DNA from: Falsiroseomonas sp050563545
GTDB lineage: Bacteria > Pseudomonadota > Alphaproteobacteria > Acetobacterales > Acetobacteraceae
Assembly: GCF_050563545.1 (NCBI RefSeq)
Contig: NZ_JBNXUM010000021.1
Span: 70,709 to 134,708, forward strand
DNA: 64,000 nucleotides
Direction of reading: 5' to 3'
The position numbers and the translations under genes were made by a program. The notes under the pieces were generated by a model. The model saw only the letters and a program-made list of their open reading frames with translations. It did no database searches and was not told the origin of the DNA. Positions 58,405 to 64,000 of the stretch are shown here, piece after piece. Positions within the stretch are counted from its first letter, which is position 1. Each line of letters starts with the position of its first letter.

Positions 58405-59154
58405 ATGATGCCTGACCGCCTCCGGCGCATCCCCCTGGCCGCCGCCCTGGCCGCCATCGGGATGCTGGCGGTGCTGTCCGCCTCGCCGGCCGGCGCCTCC
58501 CCCTGTCCCGCTGCCGCGCCCGATGGGCCGGTGGTGGAGGCGCGGCTGCCCGCGGGGCGGCCGATCACCATCGTGGCGTTGGGCTCTTCCTCGACCGAGG
58601 GCGCGGGCGCGTCGGGCCCGGAGGCCGCCTATCCCGCACGGCTCGAGTCGCTGCTGCGCTCGGCACTGCCGGGGCAGACGGTGCGGGTGGTGAATGCCGG
58701 GCGGTCAGGCCAGACCTCGGACGAGATGCTGGCGCGGATCGAGAGCCAGGTGGTGCCGCGTCGCCCCGCGCTGGTGATCTGGCAGGCCGGCGGGAACGAG
58801 GCGCTGAAGGGCCGCTCGGCCGAGGCCTTCGAGGCCGTGATGCGCGAGGGGCTGCGGCGCCTGCAGATGGCGGGCATCCCCGTCGTGCTGATGGACAACC
58901 AGCGCAGCCCGCGCCTGGTCGCGGCCGGGGCCGAGCGCTTCGACGCCGTGATGGCGGAGCTGGCGCGGCCGCATGGCATCGGCCTGTTCCGCCGCGGCGC
59001 GTGGCAGGCCCGCGCGCCGGAACCCGGCGCCCTGGTCGGGCCGGACGGGCTGCACATGAACGACGCGGGCTATGCCTGCCTCGCCCAGGCCCTGGCCGAG
59101 GCGATCCTGCCCGCGGTGGACCAGGCGCCGACGGCCTACGCCGCGAGACGCTGA
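58405..59154 (+). CDS. SGNH/GDSL hydrolase (intact catalytic blocks)
   Basis: This 249-residue exported hydrolase has a signal peptide (RRIPLAAALAAIGMLAVL) and all four SGNH blocks: LGSSSTEGAG (nucleophile Ser), NAGRSGQT (Gly), WQAGGNEAL (Asn) and DGLHMNDAGY (Asp and His). It probably removes acyl groups from a glycan or lipid in the periplasm. Two adjacent ATGs (58405, 58408) follow a GGGGAAG site. It is divergent from the OpgC-type gene. Confidence 0.9.
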   Translation: MMPDRLRRIPLAAALAAIGMLAVLSASPAGASPCPAAAPDGPVVEARLPAGRPITIVALGSSSTEGAGASGPEAAYPARLESLLRSALPGQTVRVVNAGRSGQTSDEMLARIESQVVPRRPALVIWQAGGNEALKGRSAEAFEAVMREGLRRLQMAGIPVVLMDNQRSPRLVAAGAERFDAVMAELARPHGIGLFRRGAWQARAPEPGALVGPDGLHMNDAGYACLAQALAEAILPAVDQAPTAYAARR

Positions 59155-59166
59155 ACCCGCCCCCCT

Positions 59167-59193
59167 GGACCCGTATCAGCGCGATGCGGGTCC
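59167..59193. terminator. Hairpin between convergent genes
   Basis: GGACCCG and CGGGTCC form a perfect 7-base stem with a 13-base loop just after the SGNH gene stop. The DppC-type gene converges from the other side. No T tract follows, so the call is tentative. Confidence 0.45.
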
Positions 59194-59265
59194 GGCCTTC
59201 CTTGGCCCTGCGATTCAAGCCCTGGCGTACCGACCTTCGGTGAGCACACTCAGGCCGATCGCGGG

Positions 59266-60147
59266 CTATTTCCGGTCCGCGCGGGGATCGAGCGCGTCGC
59301 GCAGCCCGTCGCCCATCAGGTTGAAGCCGAGCACGACGATGAAGATCGCCGCGCCAGGCGCCACCGCAAGCCAGGGCGCGGGGTCGAGAAACCGTTGCGC
59401 GCTGTTCAGCATGGAACCCCAGCTCGGCGCCGGCGGCTGCATGCCGAGACCGAGGAAGGAGAGCGACGCCTCTGCGATAATCGCCTCCGCGATCGCGAGC
59501 GTCCCCTGCACCAGCAGCGGCGGCACGATGTTCGGCAGGACATGCACGATCGCCGTCCGCCAGGGCGGGTTGCCGAGCGCGCGCGCGGCCTCCACCCAGT
59601 CCGTGGACTTCGCATCCAGCGCCATGCCGCGGGCGAGGCGCACAAAGACCGGGCTCGCGGTGATGGCGATGGCGAGCATCGCGTTCTCCAGCGCCGGGCC
59701 GAGGAAGGCGGCGAGCGCGATCGCCAGGATCAGGAACGGGACGGACAGCATGGCGTCGGCGATGCGCGACAGGACCGCATCGATCCAGCCTCCCGCAAGC
59801 CCCGCGATGAGCCCGATCGGCAGTCCGATCAGGATGGCGCCGAAGACCGAGACAACGCCCGCCATCAGCGACGCCCGCGCCCCCCAGACCACGCGCGAGA
59901 AGACGTCGCGCCCGTTCTCGTCCGTGCCGAACCAGTAGAGCTCCGACGGCGGCTTGCGGATGCGCGACCAGCTCGTCGCGATGGGGTCGTAGGGCGCGAT
60001 CCAGGGGGCGAAGACCGCGATCAGGACGAAGGCCACGACGACCACCAGGCCGAAGACCGCGAGCTTGTGGCGCAGGAAGCGGCGCAGCGCGCGCCGCGCC
60101 GGGCTTTCGCCGCGCTCCAGCCTGGCGGGGATCGCAGTTGCGCTCAT
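59266..60147 (-). CDS. Dipeptide/oligopeptide-type ABC permease (DppC-like)
   Basis: This 293-residue permease has the OppC-type N-terminal TM segment (LAVFGLVVVVAFVLIAVFAPW) followed by IAPYDP and the GTDENGRDVFSRVVWGARASL signature. The EAA loop is DWVEAARALGNPPWRTAIVHVLP, and PAPSWGSMLN and LGFNLMGDGLRDALDPR close the protein as in DppC/GsiD. Its start overlaps the DppB stop by 4 bases. It forms the translocation pore with the DppB-type subunit; the cargo is unknown, possibly a peptide or similar small molecule. Confidence 0.94.
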   Translation of the reverse strand: MSATAIPARLERGESPARRALRRFLRHKLAVFGLVVVVAFVLIAVFAPWIAPYDPIATSWSRIRKPPSELYWFGTDENGRDVFSRVVWGARASLMAGVVSVFGAILIGLPIGLIAGLAGGWIDAVLSRIADAMLSVPFLILAIALAAFLGPALENAMLAIAITASPVFVRLARGMALDAKSTDWVEAARALGNPPWRTAIVHVLPNIVPPLLVQGTLAIAEAIIAEASLSFLGLGMQPPAPSWGSMLNSAQRFLDPAPWLAVAPGAAIFIVVLGFNLMGDGLRDALDPRADRK

Positions 60148-61091
60148 GCCGCACGAAGCCTCGGGTTGATCGCCATGTAGAGCAGGTCGGCGACCAGGCT
60201 GAGCGCCACGAAGATCAGCGCGGTGGTCAGAACGACGCCCTGCACGACGGGATAGTCTCGGTTGAAGACGGCATCAACGACGAGCTTGCCGAAGCCGGGG
60301 ATGGTGAAGATCTGCTCGGTCAGGACGGCACCGGCGAGAAGCCGGCCGAGCTCGATGGTGCCTAGGGTGACGACGGGGATCAGCGCGTTGCGCAGCGCAT
60401 GCTTCCAGACCACGACCTTCTCGGTGAGACCCTTCGCGCGGGCGGTGCGGACATAGTCCTGGCTGAGCGCTGTCAGCATCGCCGCGCGGGTGTGGCGCAT
60501 CAGCACAGCCGCGATCGAGTTCCCGAGCACGAAGGCCGGCATGATCGTCGTCGCTAGCGACTGCACGGGATCCTCCCACAGCGGCACGTAGCCGGACGGC
60601 GGCAGCCAGCCCAGCTGCACGCTGAACAGCAGGATCATCATGATGCCGAGCCAGAAGTTCGGCGTGGAAATGCCGAACAGCGCGATGGCATTGGCAATCC
60701 AGTCGGTCGGCCGGTCGCGATGCGTGGCCGAGAGGATGCCGAGCGGCACGCCGATCGCGACCGCGATGATGAAGGCCATGACGGCGAGCTGCGCGGTCAC
60801 CGGCAGCTTCTGCAGGATCAGCTCGCTGACCGGCATGCGGATGCGCCAGGACCAGCCGAAATCGCCGGTGAGCACGTTGCCGAGCCAGTAGAGGTACTGG
60901 CTCCAGATCGGCTGGTCGAGATGAAGCTCGGCGCGGATCTGCGCGATGACGGCGGGATCGCCACGCTCCTCGCCGGCCAGGATCAGCGCGGGATCGCCGG
61001 GCATGAGCTGCTGCAGGCCGAAGATCATGAAGGAGAGGATCACCAGCGTCGGCAGGATCTGGCCGAGGCGGCGGAGGAGGAAGGAGGTCAT
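60144..61091 (-). CDS. Dipeptide/oligopeptide-type ABC permease (DppB-like)
   Basis: This 315-residue permease has the DppB start FLLRRLGQILPTLVILSFMIF, LMPGDPA, GDFGWSWR, the STPNFWLGI stretch, and the EAA loop QDYVRTARAKGLTEKVVVWKHALRNALIP. The ATG at 61091 follows GGAGG closely on the minus strand. Between it and the upstream binding-protein gene is a copy of the composite palindromic repeat, about 170 bases in all, which may affect how much of the transcript reaches the permease genes. Confidence 0.95.
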   Translation of the reverse strand: MTSFLLRRLGQILPTLVILSFMIFGLQQLMPGDPALILAGEERGDPAVIAQIRAELHLDQPIWSQYLYWLGNVLTGDFGWSWRIRMPVSELILQKLPVTAQLAVMAFIIAVAIGVPLGILSATHRDRPTDWIANAIALFGISTPNFWLGIMMILLFSVQLGWLPPSGYVPLWEDPVQSLATTIMPAFVLGNSIAAVLMRHTRAAMLTALSQDYVRTARAKGLTEKVVVWKHALRNALIPVVTLGTIELGRLLAGAVLTEQIFTIPGFGKLVVDAVFNRDYPVVQGVVLTTALIFVALSLVADLLYMAINPRLRAA

Positions 61092-61120
61092 GGGGCGCTG
61101 CCTTCCGCAGCCGCAGCGCC

Positions 61121-61225
61121 TCCCTCCCCCGAAAGTGGGGGAGGGATGGGGTGGGGGTGCGGAGAATGAAGGGCGCGCTGGACGAAGCACCCCCACCCTG
61201 ACCCTCCCCCGCTTGCGGGGGAGGG
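61121..61225. repeat. Composite palindromic repeat (copy R5, best preserved)
   Basis: Hairpin 1 is TCCCTCCCCC/GGGGGAGGGA (61121-61146). Hairpin 2 is CCCTCCCCCGC/GCGGGGGAGGG (61202-61225, 2-base loop). The 55-base spacer between them begins and ends with a perfect 11-base inverted repeat, GGTGGGGGTGC and GCACCCCCACC. It sits inside an ABC transporter operon. Confidence 0.82.
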
Positions 61226-61260
61226 AAAAGGGAGAGCGGGGGAGGTCAGCGCGACGGAAG

Positions 61261-62769
61261 TCACTGCAGCCTCATATCCTGCAGCCGGATCATCCCGTCG
61301 GCGATCGGCCGGTACCCCTGCAGACGGGTCGTGTGGATCATCACGTTCTTCGGGTTCCACATGAAGAGCCGCATGTGGTCCCGGTTGAACGCGATGTCGA
61401 AGACCTGGCGGAACAGCTCGCGCCGCTTGGCGGGATCGAGCTCGGTCCGCGTCGCGTCGAGCAGCCGGTCCACCTCGGGGTTCGCGTACTTGCCGTCGTT
61501 CTGCCCGCCTGTGGAATGGAGGAAGGCATAGATGTTGCCGTCGGGATCGGGGCGGCCCGACCAGCCCACGAGATAGGTGTCGAACTCGCCCCGCGCCGCG
61601 GCCTGCAGGGACGAGGCGAACTCCATCGCGCGGACGCTGACATCGAAGCCGGCCTCGCGCGCCATGGACTGCACGACCTCGCCGACCTGGCGGAGGTCGG
61701 GGTTGTTCGGAACGGTCAGCTCGATCGGCAGGCTGCCGGTCACCCCGGCCTCGCGAAGCAGGGCGCGGGCGCGGTTCACGTCGCGCTGCGGCGGGTCGAA
61801 GCCCGGCAGGAAGTAGGAGGAGGCCGGCGGCAGCGGCTGGCGCGTCGGGGCGTGGATGCCTTCATAGACCACCTGGTTGATGGCGCGGATGTCGAGCGAG
61901 AGCTCGAAGGCCTCGCGCACGCGGGGGTCGCGACCGAAGGGCGTGTTGGCGCGCGCACCGTTGCCGGTGTTGTAGGCGATGGACTGCCAGCCCAGGCTGT
62001 CGATGGCGGCGCCGCGGAGGTTGCGGTTGCGCTGGATGGCGCGGAGGTCGTCGGGCTCCATCCGCTCGCCGAATTCGATGGCGCCGGACTGAAGGTTGGC
62101 TAGGCGCACATTGTTGTCGGGGATCGCGAGGTAGGTGACGCGGTTGAAGTGGATGCGCGACGCGTCCCAGTATTCCGGGAAGCGCTCGAGCACGATGCGC
62201 TCCTGCGCGACGCGCTCGACGAAGCGCATCGGGCCCGCGCAGACCGGGCGGTTGCCGAAGTTGCGGCCCGCGGCTTCGGCGGCCTTGGGGCTCATGATCA
62301 TGCCGACGCGGTCGGTGAGCGCCGCGAGGAAGGCGGCGTTCGGGCGCGGCAGGCGGATGCGGATGGTCTGGGGGTCCGCGACCTCGATCGCGTTGATCGT
62401 GCCCATCTCGCTGCGGCGGAAGCTGCCCTGCAGGTTGAGGTGCCGGTCGAGCGAGTAGCGCACGGCCTCGGCGTCCATCACCTCGCCGTCATGGAAGCGC
62501 ACGCCCTGGCGCAGCGTGATGATCAGCGTCTGCGGGTCTTCCCAGCGATAGGCGGTGGCGAGCTGCGGTACGGCCTCCAGCCGCTCGTTGATGTCGAACA
62601 GCTTGTCGCAGACGCCCATATAGACGATGCGGCCGACATAGGTGCGCGACAGCGTGGGATCGAGGATGTCGGGATCCTCGCGCAGCCCGATGCGGAGGTT
62701 CTGGGCGTCGGCCGGCGCGGCCAGCGCGGTCAGGCCGAGCAGCGCGGCGGCAAGGCTCCTGCGGATCAT
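61261..62769 (-). CDS. ABC transporter substrate-binding protein, SBP_bac_5 (DppA/OppA type)
   Basis: This 502-residue periplasmic protein has a signal peptide (AAALLGLTALAAPADAQ) and family 5 features: LRIGLREDPDILDP, the VYMGVCDKLFDIN segment, LRQGVRFHDGEVMDAEAVRYSL and FGRDPRVREAFELSLD. Such proteins bind peptides, glycosides or other small compounds. It lies upstream of the permease pair with a repeat element between them, and its start overlaps the ATPase gene stop by 4 bases. The ligand cannot be told from sequence. Confidence 0.94.
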   Translation of the reverse strand: MIRRSLAAALLGLTALAAPADAQNLRIGLREDPDILDPTLSRTYVGRIVYMGVCDKLFDINERLEAVPQLATAYRWEDPQTLIITLRQGVRFHDGEVMDAEAVRYSLDRHLNLQGSFRRSEMGTINAIEVADPQTIRIRLPRPNAAFLAALTDRVGMIMSPKAAEAAGRNFGNRPVCAGPMRFVERVAQERIVLERFPEYWDASRIHFNRVTYLAIPDNNVRLANLQSGAIEFGERMEPDDLRAIQRNRNLRGAAIDSLGWQSIAYNTGNGARANTPFGRDPRVREAFELSLDIRAINQVVYEGIHAPTRQPLPPASSYFLPGFDPPQRDVNRARALLREAGVTGSLPIELTVPNNPDLRQVGEVVQSMAREAGFDVSVRAMEFASSLQAAARGEFDTYLVGWSGRPDPDGNIYAFLHSTGGQNDGKYANPEVDRLLDATRTELDPAKRRELFRQVFDIAFNRDHMRLFMWNPKNVMIHTTRLQGYRPIADGMIRLQDMRLQ

Positions 62770-63821
62770 GATGTCACTCCCGTCGGTATCGTGTGGCGGT
62801 CGTTGAAGAAGGCCTGCAGGCGGCGCAGCCGATCCCCGCCGGCGTCGTGCTCGGCAGGCGGCGTCGCGGGCGGCAGGCGGTCCTGGAGAAAACAGGCGGC
62901 GGCGTGCATGCCGCCTTCCAGCGGTGGAATCGATTGCGCACAGGCGGCCTCGGCGAAGGGGCAGCGCGTGCGGAAGCGGCAGCCCGAGGGCGGGTCGATC
63001 GGGCTGGGCACGTCGCCTTCCAGCGGCGCTGCCTTGCCGCCCTGCCCCGGCACGGCCGCGAGCAAGGCCCTGGTGTAGGGATGGCGTGGCGCCCGAAAAA
63101 CCTGCGCGGTCGGCCCGTCCTCCACGATACGGCCGAGATACATCACCGCGACGCGGTCCGCGATGTGGCGTACCACGCCGAGATCGTGGCTGATCAGCAC
63201 GAAGGTCAGGCGGAATTCGCGGATCAGGTCCTGCAGCAGGTTGATCACCTGCGCCTGCACGCTGACGTCGAGCGCGCTGACGGGCTCGTCGCCGACGATC
63301 AGCCGCGGCCGCGATGCCAGCGCGCGCGCGATCGCGATGCGCTGGCGCTGGCCGCCGGAGAATTCATGCGGCCAGCGCCGCGCGAGTTCCGGGCGCAGCC
63401 CGACGCGGGAGAGCAGCTCCGCCACGCGGTCGCGTTCCTGCGCGCGAGGCACGATGCCGTGCAGCCGCAGCGGCTCCGCCACCGCCTCCTCGACCGTCAT
63501 GCGGGGATCGAGGCTCGCGAAGGGGTCCTGGAAGATCAGCTGCATGTCGCGCCGGCGGCGGCGCAATGCGGAGGCGGAGAGCGTGCGGAGATCCTCGCCC
63601 ATGAAGCGGACCGCGCCGCGATCGGCCTCGATCAGGCGCAGCATCAGGCGGCCGAGGGTGGACTTGCCGCAGCCGGATTCACCGACGATGGCGAGAACCT
63701 GGCCTTCGTTCACCGACAGCGACACGCCGTCCACCGCGCGCACGGCGCCGCGCGACCGGCCGAGCGCGTCGCGCACGGGAAAGGCGCGGGCGACGTCAGC
63801 GAGCTGCAGGATGGCGGTCAT
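62766..63821 (-). CDS. Dipeptide/oligopeptide-type ABC ATPase (DppF/OppF-like)
   Basis: This 351-residue ATPase has Walker A GESGCGKST, the Q-loop LIFQDPFASLDP, signature FSGGQRQRIAIAR, Walker B LIVGDEPVSALD and the switch His in LISHDLGVV. The C-terminal extension includes GCRFRTRCPFAEAAC, a Cys-rich oligopeptide-transporter tail; similar tails have been reported to bind an Fe-S cluster in some systems. It is the first gene of the visible operon. A DppD partner ATPase would be expected upstream, beyond the window edge. Confidence 0.95.
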   Translation of the reverse strand: MTAILQLADVARAFPVRDALGRSRGAVRAVDGVSLSVNEGQVLAIVGESGCGKSTLGRLMLRLIEADRGAVRFMGEDLRTLSASALRRRRRDMQLIFQDPFASLDPRMTVEEAVAEPLRLHGIVPRAQERDRVAELLSRVGLRPELARRWPHEFSGGQRQRIAIARALASRPRLIVGDEPVSALDVSVQAQVINLLQDLIREFRLTFVLISHDLGVVRHIADRVAVMYLGRIVEDGPTAQVFRAPRHPYTRALLAAVPGQGGKAAPLEGDVPSPIDPPSGCRFRTRCPFAEAACAQSIPPLEGGMHAAACFLQDRLPPATPPAEHDAGGDRLRRLQAFFNDRHTIPTGVTS

Positions 63822-63856
63822 GGGGTGGCCAATCGCGAGAGCGGAAGTCGAGCCTG

Positions 63857-63883
63857 CCCTCTCCCCCCGACGGGGGGAGAGGG
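63857..63883. repeat. Palindrome of the G/C-rich repeat family (copy R6)
   Basis: CCCTCTCCCCCC and GGGGGGAGAGGG form a perfect 12-base stem with a 3-base loop. It lies upstream of the ATPase gene, near the window end. The following bases (ATGGGTGAGGGGGG) resemble the spacer start of the other copies. Confidence 0.7.
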
Positions 63884-63934
63884 ATGGGTGAGGGGGGCAA
63901 GGCCAGCGGCAGAGGCGCGCTTCGCCTTCCGCGG

Positions 63935-64000
63935 GGCCCCCCCCCCCCCCCCACCCCCCCCAGCGGGGGGGGGGGGGGGGGGGGGGGGGGGGCGGCCGCC
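63935..64000. other. Low-complexity poly-C/poly-G end, probable assembly artefact
   Basis: The last 60-odd bases are near-pure runs of C and then G ending in GCGGCCGCC. Nothing else in the window looks like this. It is most likely a contig-edge artefact extending a real G/C-rich hairpin, so no biology should be read from it. Confidence 0.8.

Noticed and set aside
63935..64000. G-quadruplex or telomere-like end
   Set aside because: Near-homopolymer runs only at the sequence edge are far more likely an assembly or base-calling artefact.

Overview
The window is GC-rich bacterial DNA from an alphaproteobacterium, most likely an Acetobacteraceae/Roseomonas-like organism. This is an inference from base composition, an NDUFS4-like complex I accessory protein, KDO genes, several orphan Bug-type binding proteins and Cox-type molybdenum hydroxylase maturation genes. 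It reads as ordinary chromosome: no phage, insertion sequence, integron or CRISPR array was seen. Many genes are packed in operons with 4-base ATGA/GTGA overlaps. The right end is a poly-G/C tract that looks like an assembly artefact.

Region 1 (1-22 kb) is a surface polysaccharide locus. After a cut-off gene, a tRNA-Arg and a two-partner-secretion pore (TpsB), an 11-gene minus-strand operon runs from 13503 down to 2489. It encodes a UDP-glucuronate 4-epimerase, three related GT-A glycosyltransferases (two fused to a methyltransferase-like domain), two poorly known proteins, a GT4 enzyme, kdsA, kdsB, kdsD and a complex I accessory protein. Divergent from it are a 1873-residue protein with three glycosyltransferase units and five C-terminal repeats, then UDP-glucose dehydrogenase. 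Ugd would supply UDP-GlcA, the epimerase UDP-GalA, and KdsD/A/B would supply CMP-KDO. KdsC is not in the window.

Region 2 (21-36 kb) is mixed housekeeping: an SDR beside folB (pterin pathway), tRNA-Pro, a DUF192 protein, an HDAC-family amidohydrolase, an esterase, and a TPP-riboswitch-controlled thiamine-precursor ABC transporter (ThiZ-ThiX-ThiY). It continues with a DUF188 protein, a Bug binding protein, a YiaV/YiaW-like pair with a DUF1254 protein, a GST, and a PrpB-like lyase with a sodium:proton antiporter-like permease.

Region 3 (35.8-41.3 kb) is a tight maturation operon for a Cox/xanthine-dehydrogenase-type molybdenum enzyme: coxG, coxD (MoxR), coxE, a split XdhC pair and a MoeA-like/MocA fusion. 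No structural subunits lie in the window.

Region 4 (41-56 kb) holds a TPR-GT32 protein and amidase, a lipoprotein, an MFS exporter, RidA, a CHAP amidase behind an unusual AT-richer regulatory segment, a cupin, a ceramide-glucosyltransferase-like GT2, a P450, a zinc alcohol dehydrogenase, a second Bug protein, and TelA-XpaC with a 42-residue membrane protein.

Region 5 (56-64 kb) has an OpgC acyltransferase between an apparently active SGNH hydrolase and an apparently degenerate one, then a dipeptide-type ABC transporter operon. A composite palindromic repeat family is scattered through the intergenic gaps of the whole window and is one of its more interesting unexplained features.
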